Part shown: positions 14,124 through 22,293 of the stretch, piece after piece | Position numbering within the stretch: the stretch's first letter is position 1 | Layout: every line of letters begins with the position of its first letter | Source of the DNA: Firmicutes bacterium UBA7523 | GTDB taxonomy: Bacteria > Bacillota > Dethiobacteria > Dethiobacterales > Dethiobacteraceae | Length of the DNA: 28,304 nt | Assembly (NCBI GenBank): GCA_002479415.1 | Contig: DLMZ01000045.1 | Coordinates: forward strand, 42,337 to 70,640 | Direction: 5' to 3' | The notes under the pieces: model-generated | What the model was told of the DNA's origin: nothing | Database searches by the model: none | Seen by the model: only the letters and a program-made list of their open reading frames with translations | Position numbers and translations under genes: made by a program

Positions 14124-15930
14124 AAGTGTGCAGTGGAAAATTGTTTTTATCTATTCGCTGCTAATACTGTTTGCAATGCAGTTTTTTGCTGTCTTTCTTA
14201 GTCAGTCTCTGGAGAGATATTATGTTAATAATTATTCCAAAAACCTGGAATCTCAGGGCCTTCTGCTTGCGAATTTTTTAGAGCGGTATTTAATGGCCGG
14301 AGATGAGGGAGAAGCTGTTGATGATCTGGTTAGGGAATATTCCCGTTATGCGGGAACAACCGACATTATCGTTCTTGATGCATTCGGCCGCGTAATTTCT
14401 TCTTCCCGTATGGATGATGATTTGCGCGGCCAACGTATTATCCAAGAAGAAATTACGCGTGCATTGACAGGAAGCCGCAGTGATGCGATTCGAATGGATC
14501 CGGAAGCTCAGGAACAAGTCAAATATCTGGCTTTACCTATAAGATCCGGAGAAAAAATATTGGGAGTAGTATATCTTATCGGTTCACTGGGGCCTATTTA
14601 CAGCACCTTGCGGGAGGTGCAGTATATATTGCTTACCGGTGCGCTTCTTGTTATTGGCGTTACGGTACTTCTGGGGTTTATATTAGCAAAAACAATAACC
14701 GGCCCCATTAAAGAAGTAACATCAAAAGCGGCTCAAATTGCTCACGGTGATTTTCGTCAGCGAATCAAGGTTCGCTCTGAAGATGAGATTGGGCGTCTGG
14801 GAGAGGTATTTAATTATCTTTCCCAGCAGCTTGATGGTACACTTCAGGAAATTTCATCAGAAAAGGGGAAGGTTGAGGCAATATTAAACCATATGACAGA
14901 TGGTATTGTTGCGTTAAACAGGGACGGGCAACTCCTTCACTTAAATCCAGCAGCACGCAAGCTGCTGCATATCCTGGAGAATGAAGTGCCGTCTGCCGAA
15001 GCTCTGTCTTTTCTCGTTGCTCGTGTGGATTTAGCGCAATTGTTAAACACTGGAAGGCAGGAGAGTAGAGAGTTAATTCTAGAACCTCATAAGTCTCTGA
15101 TTATGGCCAACTACGTACCTTTCCATACTCCGGAAACTCCCTGTGCGTCCGGATACTTTTCCGGTGTTCTGATCATCCTGCATGATATTACTAAAGAAAG
15201 GGAGATTGTTCGTATTCAGCAGGAATTTGTAGCGAACGTTTCTCACGAATTGCGAACACCGCTGACTACACTAAAAAGCTATACTGAAACATTACTTGGG
15301 GGAGCTATGTATCAGCCGGAAACATGCCTATCATTTTTGAGTACAATGGAAAAAGAAACTGAAAGGATGGTACGGCTTGTTAAAGATTTGCTTGTTCTTT
15401 CCCAGTTTGATTATCATCAGGTTACTTTGAGAATGAATATGCAAAACTTGGATGAACTGATTTTAGAAGTGATTCATGAGCTTCATGTCAAGCGAGAAGA
15501 TAAAGAACGCATTGTAAGCATAGATTTGCCTAGTCGGCCGGTGACTTGCCGCATTGACCGAGACAAAATTAAGCAGGTATTAATAAACGTAGTGCAAAAC
15601 GCTTTTAAGTATACGTTACCAGGCGGCCGCATTGATATTAGCCTAGAGGACACTACTGATGCGGTAGCAGTGTGTGTTTCCGATGATGGAATTGGAATTC
15701 CCAAAGAAGATAAGGAGCGGGTTTTTGACCGTTTCTATCGAGTGGATAAGACCCGTTCCCGTGATTTTGGCGGCACTGGTTTGGGCTTGGCAATTGCAAA
15801 AGAAATAGTGGATGCTCACGGTGGTGGCATCTCCATTATTAGTGATTCCGGCAGTGGGTCGAAAATAACAATTTCTTTACCTAAGCAATTAACTGTAGAA
15901 GGGGACGCAACTAAATGGGAGAGCGCCTAA
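14116..15930 (+). CDS. walK: Cell-wall sensor histidine kinase WalK (YycG)
   Basis: A 604-residue membrane kinase. Two membrane helices (about 8-30 and 170-192) flank an extracytoplasmic domain of about 140 residues, as in Bacillus WalK, where this is a Cache-type sensor. HAMP (about 192-245), PAS (about 253-365), HisKA with H377 in VSHELRTPLTTL, and the HATPase domain (N box NVVQNAFKYT, DDGIGIP, GGTGLGLAI) follow. All motifs needed for kinase activity are present. The ATG at 14116 is chosen from AGGAG at 14103-14107 and the family start MFKSVQWKIV; it overlaps walR by 8 bases. The 3' end overlaps yycH by 16 bases. Confidence 0.96.
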   Translation: MFKSVQWKIVFIYSLLILFAMQFFAVFLSQSLERYYVNNYSKNLESQGLLLANFLERYLMAGDEGEAVDDLVREYSRYAGTTDIIVLDAFGRVISSSRMDDDLRGQRIIQEEITRALTGSRSDAIRMDPEAQEQVKYLALPIRSGEKILGVVYLIGSLGPIYSTLREVQYILLTGALLVIGVTVLLGFILAKTITGPIKEVTSKAAQIAHGDFRQRIKVRSEDEIGRLGEVFNYLSQQLDGTLQEISSEKGKVEAILNHMTDGIVALNRDGQLLHLNPAARKLLHILENEVPSAEALSFLVARVDLAQLLNTGRQESRELILEPHKSLIMANYVPFHTPETPCASGYFSGVLIILHDITKEREIVRIQQEFVANVSHELRTPLTTLKSYTETLLGGAMYQPETCLSFLSTMEKETERMVRLVKDLLVLSQFDYHQVTLRMNMQNLDELILEVIHELHVKREDKERIVSIDLPSRPVTCRIDRDKIKQVLINVVQNAFKYTLPGGRIDISLEDTTDAVAVCVSDDGIGIPKEDKERVFDRFYRVDKTRSRDFGGTGLGLAIAKEIVDAHGGGISIISDSGSGSKITISLPKQLTVEGDATKWESA

Positions 15931-17249
15931 AAACAGTGGTTCTAGTATTTTTGGTAATCACTAGCATTATCTTAACTGGACAGCTTCTTTTTCGCTTACC
16001 TGCGCTGGAGACAGCCGTGCCTCCTGCATATGAACAGCTAGTATTTGGTGAGTTGCGTCCGGTAACAGAGCATCTTAAGCCCGCTCTTCATTTTAATACC
16101 GGGAATGAATTGCGAATGCTCCAGCCTTGGGATAAGGGGTATGACACTGCCTGGGAAGTATTAAATAAGCTGCTTTTATTGAACGGAGTGCCTGAAGCTT
16201 TCCAACCATTAGAGGAGGAAAATAACCAATTCCTCAAAGATAGGGATGCTGCACAGGTAAAATTGCATTTTTCTGTTTCGTCACCTGTTTCGTTGTGGAA
16301 TTCTTCTTTTCGCCTACACGAATTAATAGTGGATTCTCTATACTGGAATAAAGCGGAGCCTGGTTTAGTATGGTTACGTGATGGTGAACGTTGGCTGCGC
16401 AGTGAGCTTCATGCTCTTCCTCAGGATTTTTTAGAAAACATATCGATTGTATTTAGCGAAGCACCAAAACATATTGTCACCGAAGCAAAGGACTGGGAGC
16501 CTCTTCGGGTGCTTCCCGGTAAGATGTTGATTCTGCCGGATGCTCCGTTATTGCTGGCTCCCAGGCGGATAAAAAAGGAAGAATTGAATACAGACAAGCT
16601 ATTGCGCAGTATTTTCGTAGATACCGCTCTGGTAAGGCGTATTGAAGAGCGGGATGGAGCGTTTATCTATACAGACGGTCAAAAGGGATTAAGATTTTAT
16701 GATCATGGAGAGTTGGAATACACATCACCTAAAAGTGAACCGGGCTTTGAGGAAATGGAGCTTGCTTCAGTAATGCGCAGGTCTGCCCAGTACTTGCAGC
16801 TATTAGGTGGTTGGCCCGAACATATATATTTAGACGACGTAATCGCCGCGGAGAAATCGGTATGGAACAGGCAGCAAAGGGACACTTACTATGTAACTTT
16901 TGTTTCTGTACAGGAAGGTATGCCTTTAATTGGAGCCAGAGCTCCAATAACATTGCATTTTTCCGATCGCGGAGTAGTTTACTACAATCGGCAGATAAAT
17001 CTCCTTGGCGAAGAAACGGCATCTCCTGCCACTATGATTAATCCTAGGTTAATAACTCATGAAGTTATGAATAAAAGTGAACAGGAAGGCTTTAAAGCTT
17101 CTCTAATTGATATATATGCAGGGTACTACCTTAAAGAATCTATAGTCTCTCAAGCTGTAGCCCATCCGGTATGGGCAATGGTTTTCGATGACGGCAGAAC
17201 AGCAGTTATCAACGGGTTCACAGGGAAATTTTTAGTCTGGATTGAATGA
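15915..17249 (+). CDS. yycH: WalK regulator YycH
   Basis: A 444-residue protein with one N-terminal membrane helix (about 8-26) and a large extracytoplasmic region. In Bacillus YycH and YycI form a membrane complex with WalK that restrains it (and in Staphylococcus they can activate it). Sequence conservation in YycH is low, so the call leans on size, topology, the FTGKFLVWIE-type YPEB/PepSY-like C-terminal end, and position right after walK. GAAGGGG precedes the ATG, which lies inside the last codons of walK. The partner yycI follows after 10 bases. Confidence 0.85.
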   Translation: MGERLKTVVLVFLVITSIILTGQLLFRLPALETAVPPAYEQLVFGELRPVTEHLKPALHFNTGNELRMLQPWDKGYDTAWEVLNKLLLLNGVPEAFQPLEEENNQFLKDRDAAQVKLHFSVSSPVSLWNSSFRLHELIVDSLYWNKAEPGLVWLRDGERWLRSELHALPQDFLENISIVFSEAPKHIVTEAKDWEPLRVLPGKMLILPDAPLLLAPRRIKKEELNTDKLLRSIFVDTALVRRIEERDGAFIYTDGQKGLRFYDHGELEYTSPKSEPGFEEMELASVMRRSAQYLQLLGGWPEHIYLDDVIAAEKSVWNRQQRDTYYVTFVSVQEGMPLIGARAPITLHFSDRGVVYYNRQINLLGEETASPATMINPRLITHEVMNKSEQEGFKASLIDIYAGYYLKESIVSQAVAHPVWAMVFDDGRTAVINGFTGKFLVWIE

Positions 17250-17259
17250 GGAGGACACA

Positions 17260-18096
17260 ATGGATTTGTCCAGAGCAAAAACAGTTTTAATAATAGCTTT
17301 TTTGTTGCTAAACTTATTTCTTGCTTTTCGTTTATGGCTAATACCGCCACATTTGCAGGCCGGCGTGGTGTTAACAGGAGAAGAAGCCGAACAGGCTAAG
17401 AATGTGCTTGTCTCTGCCGGATATGAGGTTTTAACTGCTATCCCGCGTCAAATTCCTCGCCTCTCACTTCTTCATGTTTCCCGCCACCCGCAAGAGCCGG
17501 AATCTTGGCCTGCAAGCGTCTGGTGTGATGCTAATGCAAAGCGAGGTGTGGATACTGAAAATGTTTCATTTATAAATGGGGAAGAGACGCTGCAAATAGC
17601 TCCGAACGGAGTAGTAACGCTGCATTTTGGCAAGCCTGACAGAGTCTCTACCGGTCACGAATTGCATATATTCATCGAAAGTTTTCTTAAAGAGCGAGGC
17701 CTTTGGTCGGAAAGCCTGAAATTCGATATGGCTATGCAAGACGGCTCGCATACCCGCTACCGCTATTTGCAAACCTACCAGGGATTTCCACTGTTCTTTA
17801 GCTATACCGACGTTAAAGTAGTAGATGGAAGAATATCAGAAATAAGGCTCTATCACGTTCTTCCCCTGGAATTTACAGGAAAGGAAATACAAACGGTTTC
17901 GGTTGCTGAAGCTGCGGATGCTTTTGTCAAAGCTGCTCAATTCTCCGAGGTAAAAAAAATTATTGACATCTCGCTAGGATATTATAGTCAAGATTATGAC
18001 GCAAAGCGCTGGGAAATTGTCCCGGTGTGGAGATTTGCGTTGACGGACGGCACAGTCTTCTATATAAACGCATTTACCGGGGGCGCTGAATTATAG
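17260..18096 (+). CDS. yycI: WalK regulator YycI
   Basis: A 278-residue single-pass membrane protein. It starts MDLSRAKTVLIIAFLLLNLFLA, which is the characteristic YycI N-terminus with a helix at about 7-27, followed by an extracytoplasmic domain. The C-terminal region (YLQTYQGFPLFFSYTDVKVVDGRI and WEIVPVWRF... YINAFTG) has the two-lobed YycI/YycH-like fold pattern seen in the PepSY-like group. AGGAGG at 17249-17254 sets the ATG at 17260, not the upstream in-frame ATG at 17242 within the end of yycH. Expected to act with YycH on WalK at the membrane. Confidence 0.85.
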   Translation: MDLSRAKTVLIIAFLLLNLFLAFRLWLIPPHLQAGVVLTGEEAEQAKNVLVSAGYEVLTAIPRQIPRLSLLHVSRHPQEPESWPASVWCDANAKRGVDTENVSFINGEETLQIAPNGVVTLHFGKPDRVSTGHELHIFIESFLKERGLWSESLKFDMAMQDGSHTRYRYLQTYQGFPLFFSYTDVKVVDGRISEIRLYHVLPLEFTGKEIQTVSVAEAADAFVKAAQFSEVKKIIDISLGYYSQDYDAKRWEIVPVWRFALTDGTVFYINAFTGGAEL

Positions 18097-18210
18097 ATAA
18101 AATTCTAAATAAACAGGAATTCTTTTGTTTATAACGAATATAGCACTGTTGGAGCAACTTTGTGTCTCTCGCTCGAATTTACAGCAATATGACAACACAG
18201 CATGCGTTCT

Positions 18211-18219
18211 TGTGGATAA
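18211..18219 (-). promoter_or_regulatory. Consensus DnaA box upstream of murA
   Basis: TGTGGATAA is the reverse complement of the DnaA box TTATCCACA, a perfect match, in the 159-base gap between yycI and murA. It stands alone, so it is not an origin. It could be a chance match, or a DnaA-responsive site in an origin-near region. Confidence 0.3.
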
Positions 18220-18255
18220 ACGGGAGCAGCACGCTTGTACTTAGGAGGCCTATAT

Positions 18256-19512
18256 ATGCCTAAACTATTGATTGACGGAGGCCGTGGTCCTTTACGGGGC
18301 ACAGTTAAAATAAGTGGCGCTAAAAATGCTGCTGTGGCAATTATTCCAGCGGCTATCCTTACCTCAGCTCCGGTTCGAATTGAGAACTTGCCGGATATTA
18401 ATGACATTCAAGCACTGGTGGAAATTTTAGGGTCCTTGGGTGTCTGCGCACAATGGAAAAGTTCTTCGGTTCTTTCTGTGGATGCTTCAAGATTGGACAA
18501 ATATAAACCACCGTATGAGTTAGTTAAGAAGCTGCGCGCTTCATACTATCTTATCGGAGCTCTGGTGGGGCGCTGCGGCCGTGCTCATGTTCCTCTACCA
18601 GGAGGGTGTGATTTGGGCCCGCGGCCTATTGATCAGCATATTAAAGGATTAACCGCCTTGGGTGCTGAAGTTGAAGTAGAGCATGGCATTATAAAAGTTG
18701 AAGCAAAAGAACTTGTTGGTGCCAACATATATCTTGATATTGTCAGCGTTGGAGCCACAATCAATATTATGCTGGCTGCAGTGAAGGCAAAAGGTAAGAC
18801 TGTAATCGAGAATGCAGCCAAAGAGCCGGAAATCGTAGATGTTGCTAACTTTTTAAATGCTATGGGTGCTCAAATACGCGGTGCTGGTACTGATGTAATT
18901 AAAATAACAGGTGTGAATGAGCTGGGTTCGGCCAACCATTCTGTTATTCCTGATCGCATTGAAGCGGGGACATATATGATTGCTGCCGCCGCAACCGAAG
19001 GCAATGTGCTGCTTTGTGATGTTATTCCTAAGCATGTCGATTCAGTTATAGCCAAGCTTAGGGAAATGGGAGTGACTGTTGAAGTTACGGATGATCAGGT
19101 TCGAGTAATCGGAAGTCGCTTACCGCAAGCTGTAGACATAAAAACTTTTCCGTATCCGGGGTTTCCTACGGATTTACAGTCCTTGGCTATGGTGCTGCTT
19201 ACTCAGGCTAATGGCAGCAGCATAATAACGGAAAATGTATTTGAAGGACGTTTTAAGCATGTAGATGAATTAAAAAGAATGGGCGCCTGCATAAAAGTTG
19301 AGGGGAAAACAGCAATTATTGAGGGTTGCAGCCATTTGTCAGGTGCACCGGTATGCGCAACCGATCTTCGTGCAGGAGCTGCTTTTGTGTTGGCGGGCAT
19401 GCTGGCCGAAGGGAAAACAGTTATCAGCGATATTGAGCATATCTATCGAGGCTATGAAAAAATTTGCTGCAAGCTTAATGCCTTAGGGGCAAATATTACT
19501 GAAATAGACTAA
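18256..19512 (+). CDS. murA: UDP-N-acetylglucosamine 1-carboxyvinyltransferase
   Basis: Transfers enolpyruvate from PEP to UDP-GlcNAc, the first committed step of peptidoglycan synthesis, in the cytoplasm. The 418 residues make two EPSP-synthase-like domains. SGAKNA near residue 20 supplies the conserved lysine and asparagine. The catalytic loop PGGCDLGPRPID has C118, the residue attacked by fosfomycin, so the enzyme should be of the sensitive type. TAGGAGG at 18242-18248 gives ATG 18256. It lies between yycI and a histidine phosphatase in the walRK cluster, where Bacillus has yycJ (walJ). The DFPTDLQ-like loop reads GFPTDLQS. Firmicutes often have two murA genes; which copy this is cannot be told here. 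Confidence 0.95.
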   Translation: MPKLLIDGGRGPLRGTVKISGAKNAAVAIIPAAILTSAPVRIENLPDINDIQALVEILGSLGVCAQWKSSSVLSVDASRLDKYKPPYELVKKLRASYYLIGALVGRCGRAHVPLPGGCDLGPRPIDQHIKGLTALGAEVEVEHGIIKVEAKELVGANIYLDIVSVGATINIMLAAVKAKGKTVIENAAKEPEIVDVANFLNAMGAQIRGAGTDVIKITGVNELGSANHSVIPDRIEAGTYMIAAAATEGNVLLCDVIPKHVDSVIAKLREMGVTVEVTDDQVRVIGSRLPQAVDIKTFPYPGFPTDLQSLAMVLLTQANGSSIITENVFEGRFKHVDELKRMGACIKVEGKTAIIEGCSHLSGAPVCATDLRAGAAFVLAGMLAEGKTVISDIEHIYRGYEKICCKLNALGANITEID

Positions 19513-19524
19513 AGGCGGATAATA

Positions 19525-20130
19525 ATGCGAATTGTTCTTGTTCGTCACGGGCAAACAACAGCAAATGCCGAAAATCGTTTTCAGGGTCAGATCGATTTTC
19601 CTCTTAATGAGCTTGGAGTACAGCAGGCAGAGAGGTTGGCAGGACAGCTTAATAAATACAATCCATATCGTATTTTTACAAGTGATCTTAGGCGCAGTAT
19701 ACAAACTGCAGAACCGACAGCACGTTTATTGTGCCTTAAACCCGAACAGTCCCCCATATTCCGTGAATACTCCTGGGGTGAGCTCGAAGGGCTGTCTTGG
19801 GCGGAAATAAAAGAGCGTTATCCCGCTCTTTTCTCACGTTTGCGACGCGATTTACGGAGTGCAGCTATTCCTAATCAGGAGCCTCTAAATATTTTTCGTA
19901 AACGTGTGCAAAAAGGTTTATCAATGCTCCTTAGCTCCGGTGGCTCTCAGACGGTGGTGCTTGTTGGACACGGACGCTATTTGAATGCTATGGTCGTGGA
20001 ATATCTAGGGTTAGACTTTAACGGGCCGTGGCCTTTTTCTTTTGCTTCTGCCGCAGTGACTGTTTTGGAAGAAGTGGCTGAGAGGCGCAGGATTATAAGA
20101 TTTAACGAAGATTTTCACCTTACAAAGTAG
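19525..20130 (+). CDS. Histidine phosphatase superfamily protein
   Basis: A 201-residue member of the phosphoglycerate-mutase-like histidine phosphatases. The nucleophile is H8 in VRHGQTTAN; R57-region SDLRRSIQTAEPTA, the acidic ReYSWGELEGLSW motif and the second histidine in VLVGHGRYLNAM complete the active site. The size and motifs fit the CobC/PhoE/GpmB-like branch of broad phosphatases. True cofactor-dependent phosphoglycerate mutases are longer and carry an extra insertion, so mutase activity is unlikely. It starts 12 bases after murA, so it is probably in the walRK-murA transcript. The substrate is unknown; a phosphosugar or wall precursor phosphate would suit the context but is a guess. 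Confidence 0.88.
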   Translation: MRIVLVRHGQTTANAENRFQGQIDFPLNELGVQQAERLAGQLNKYNPYRIFTSDLRRSIQTAEPTARLLCLKPEQSPIFREYSWGELEGLSWAEIKERYPALFSRLRRDLRSAAIPNQEPLNIFRKRVQKGLSMLLSSGGSQTVVLVGHGRYLNAMVVEYLGLDFNGPWPFSFASAAVTVLEEVAERRRIIRFNEDFHLTK

Positions 20131-20197
20131 ACAGCTTATAAAAGACAAATATTTTCTTAATTTAATTAAAAAAATACATATTATTTCCATATATTTT

Positions 20198-20206
20198 TGG
20201 TATAAT
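20198..20206 (+). promoter_or_regulatory. Extended -10 promoter of htrA
   Basis: TGGTATAAT, an extended -10 (TGn before TATAAT), lies in a very AT-rich stretch (20145-20210). No consensus -35 is seen, which extended -10 promoters tolerate. It would let htrA be transcribed separately from the walRK unit. Confidence 0.6.
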
Positions 20207-20240
20207 TAACTTCAAAGGTTGTTTTTGGAGGGATGGGTTT

Positions 20241-21407
20241 ATGGACTTTTTTAACGGCTTCACAAATGAACCAAAAAGAACAAGCCTGTTTAGCGTATTA
20301 ATGACAGCCTTGCTCGGTGCTGTTCTGGGAGGTTTGCTTGTAGCTTTTATAATATTTCAGTTTATCAATCCTAATGCTGCTAAATCGCTTCCGGACCCAG
20401 TTTTCCCCCAAGAATCCAACGATACTATTCCCTATACGCAAAGAGATTTGCCGGAGTATCAGAATACAGCTATAGTTCATGCTGTAGAAAGGGTCCTCCC
20501 CACCGTTGTAGGCATTACGAACAAAGCAATGAACTATGATTTCTTTCATGGCCGAACTATCTTAGCTGAGCGTGCTACTGGCACAGGCGTAATAATTGAC
20601 CAAAATGGATATATTGTCACTAATAATCATGTTGTGGACGGTGCTTATGAGCTAAGCGTCACATTAAGCAACGGAGAAGAAATTCCGGCGCTTTTGGTCG
20701 GAGCCGATCCAGCCACAGATTTGGCGGTTGTTAAAATTGAAAAAAGCAGCTTGCCAACAGCTCAAATGGGAAACTCTGATAATCTTGCTGTAGGTGAGGC
20801 TGCTATTGCTATTGGCAACCCACTGGGAATTGCTTTTTCGCAAACGGTTACAGTAGGCGTAATCAGCGCCAAAGAACGAGCAATAAACATAAATGAGCAT
20901 AACTTTAATTTTATTCAAACCGACGCTGCTATTAATGACGGCAACAGCGGCGGGCCCCTTGTTAACTTAAACGGAGAGGTTATTGGGATTAACACAGCTA
21001 AGATTAAAATATCCGGCGTTGAAGGGATGGGCTTCGCTATCCCCTCCAACACAGTTAAAATGATTTCTAGGGATCTGATACGTCACGGCCGTATCATTCG
21101 CCCTTGGATTGGAGTATACCACGGCGGAGATGTGGATGAATCTCTCGCTGCACAACTGCAGCTTCCTGTAACACATGGGGTGCTAATTCAGGATGTAGTT
21201 GCCAACGGCCCGGCTCAACGTGCCGGGATCCGCCGCGGAGACGTTATTGTGGCCATGGCGGGACAAAATATTTCTAAATTCAGCGACATGCGCCGCATAA
21301 TTTTTGAGCACGAAGTTGGGGATGAAATTGAAGTGACTTTTTTCCGCGACCGTCAAGAACAATCAGTAACTATTCGTCTTGCCGAGCTTCCTGAATCCAT
21401 TAATTAA
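20241..21407 (+). CDS. htrA: HtrA/DegP-type membrane serine protease
   Basis: A 388-residue envelope quality-control protease. A short cytoplasmic start is followed by one membrane helix (about 19-43), a trypsin-like domain (about 80-285) with triad H130 (TNNHVVDG), D160 (ATDLAVVKI) and S236 (NDGNSGGPL), and one PDZ domain (about 290-380, GVLIQDVVANGPAQRAGIRRGDVI). The active site faces outside the membrane. GGAGGG precedes the ATG. Placement at the end of the walRK cluster corresponds to yycK/htrC of Bacillus. It has its own extended -10 promoter, which would allow stress-specific expression. Confidence 0.95.
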   Translation: MDFFNGFTNEPKRTSLFSVLMTALLGAVLGGLLVAFIIFQFINPNAAKSLPDPVFPQESNDTIPYTQRDLPEYQNTAIVHAVERVLPTVVGITNKAMNYDFFHGRTILAERATGTGVIIDQNGYIVTNNHVVDGAYELSVTLSNGEEIPALLVGADPATDLAVVKIEKSSLPTAQMGNSDNLAVGEAAIAIGNPLGIAFSQTVTVGVISAKERAININEHNFNFIQTDAAINDGNSGGPLVNLNGEVIGINTAKIKISGVEGMGFAIPSNTVKMISRDLIRHGRIIRPWIGVYHGGDVDESLAAQLQLPVTHGVLIQDVVANGPAQRAGIRRGDVIVAMAGQNISKFSDMRRIIFEHEVGDEIEVTFFRDRQEQSVTIRLAELPESIN

Positions 21408-21468
21408 ATTTGCATATATGTTTCGGCAGAAAGCTGAGTTTGGAATAGGCCGATAAAGGAGGCGCTCA

Positions 21469-21636
21469 ATGTACGTTGTCTGTGAAGATCATCTTGAACA
21501 AGCAATTGAAGAGTTTGTCGATGTTTATGAATCGCCCCCCGACCTTTACCATTTGGATAAAGTCAGCTTTACCGAGTGGACGGCTCCTCAGCACTGTGAT
21601 TTTTGTGTCCGTTCCCCAATATTTCTCGTGGTTTAA
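21469..21636 (+). CDS. CxxH/CxxC small protein
   Basis: A 55-residue protein reading MYVVCEDHLEQAIEEFVD at the start and QHCDFCVRSPIFLVV at the end. It has C5-x2-H8 and C43-x2-C46, the signature of the CxxH/CxxC family commonly encoded just before rlmH in Firmicutes. The four ligands suggest one bound zinc. AAAGGAGG at 21456-21463 gives a firm start, and the stop is 11 bases before rlmH. No function is known; co-occurrence with RlmH suggests a ribosome-related role, which is inference. Confidence 0.88.
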   Translation: MYVVCEDHLEQAIEEFVDVYESPPDLYHLDKVSFTEWTAPQHCDFCVRSPIFLVV

Positions 21637-21647
21637 GTGAGGGCATA

Positions 21648-22127
21648 ATGCAGATATCAATACTTTCCGTAGGCAAGATCAAAGAAAAATATTTGACCGC
21701 AGGCATAGCAGAATATGAGAAAAGATTGTCGGCATATGCCAAAGTGGTTATACAGGAAGTTAAAGATGAAAAAACTCCCGATAATGCTTCATCTGCAGAT
21801 GAAGCATTATCGTTAGAAAAAGAAGCAATTCGTTTAGAATCTCTAATTAAGCCTGGAACTTATCTAATAGCCTTAGCCATAAAGGGCAGGGATTTCTCTT
21901 CGCCGGAATTGGCAGCCCACATTGAAAACTTAGGAACTACAGGCAAAAGCCATATTACTTTTCTTGTCGGCGGTAGTCTTGGCTTGTCGCCCCGACTTTT
22001 AAAAAAAGCAGACTTGCTCCTTTCCTTTTCAAGCTTGACGTTTCCCCACCAGCTATTCCGCCTCATGCTTCTTGAACAAATATACCGCGCCTTTAAAATA
22101 ATCAAAGGCGAACCATACCATAAATAG
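21648..22127 (+). CDS. rlmH: 23S rRNA pseudouridine-1915 N3-methyltransferase
   Basis: A 159-residue SPOUT methyltransferase that methylates pseudouridine 1915 in helix 69 of 23S rRNA on assembled 70S ribosomes. The length equals that of Bacillus RlmH. The trefoil-knot SAM motif (TFLVGGSLGLS), the FPHQLFRLMLLEQIYRAF helix and the end EPYHK are diagnostic. The ATG at 21648 follows GTGAGGG; upstream in-frame codons belong to the CxxH/CxxC gene region. Codons for residues about 44-55 (PDNASSADEALS) contain a 34-bp perfect DNA palindrome, yet the protein aligns by eye without an insertion there. Confidence 0.97.
   Translation: MQISILSVGKIKEKYLTAGIAEYEKRLSAYAKVVIQEVKDEKTPDNASSADEALSLEKEAIRLESLIKPGTYLIALAIKGRDFSSPELAAHIENLGTTGKSHITFLVGGSLGLSPRLLKKADLLLSFSSLTFPHQLFRLMLLEQIYRAFKIIKGEPYHK
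21779..21812. repeat. 34-bp perfect palindrome inside rlmH
   Basis: The 17-base arm CGATAATGCTTCATCTG (21779-21795) is followed directly by its exact reverse complement (21796-21812), with no spacer or mismatch. Symmetry stops at the next pair (C and T). It is wholly inside rlmH codons. As RNA it would form a stem of about 15 bp with a tight loop. Confidence 0.95.
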
Positions 22128-22191
22128 AAATAAGGCGCTAAATCTGGCATTACTGCATGTTGCTGTCTATCATATCAGCTCGCTAATAAGA

Positions 22192-22236
22192 AAAAAGCTG
22201 AACGGCAGGGCACTATGACCATGTTCAGCTTCTTTT
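22192..22236. terminator. Bidirectional terminator between rlmH and the lipoprotein gene
   Basis: AAGCTGAAC (22195-22203) pairs with GTTCAGCTT (22223-22231); an inner GG/CC can add to it. On the plus strand CTTTT follows; on the minus strand a run of six T's follows. It serves both converging units, rlmH and the minus-strand lipoprotein. Confidence 0.88.
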
Positions 22237-22293
22237 ACAGAGCGCAGAGGTACTATTGAACTGATACTACGAAGCGTATCATATATGACTACA

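Noticed and set aside
14337..14354. TTCCCG-TTATG-CGGGAA hairpin in walK, resembling half of the Noc-type core
   Set aside because: The halves are separated by five bases and do not form the contiguous CCCGGG centre; it is a short hairpin expected by chance.
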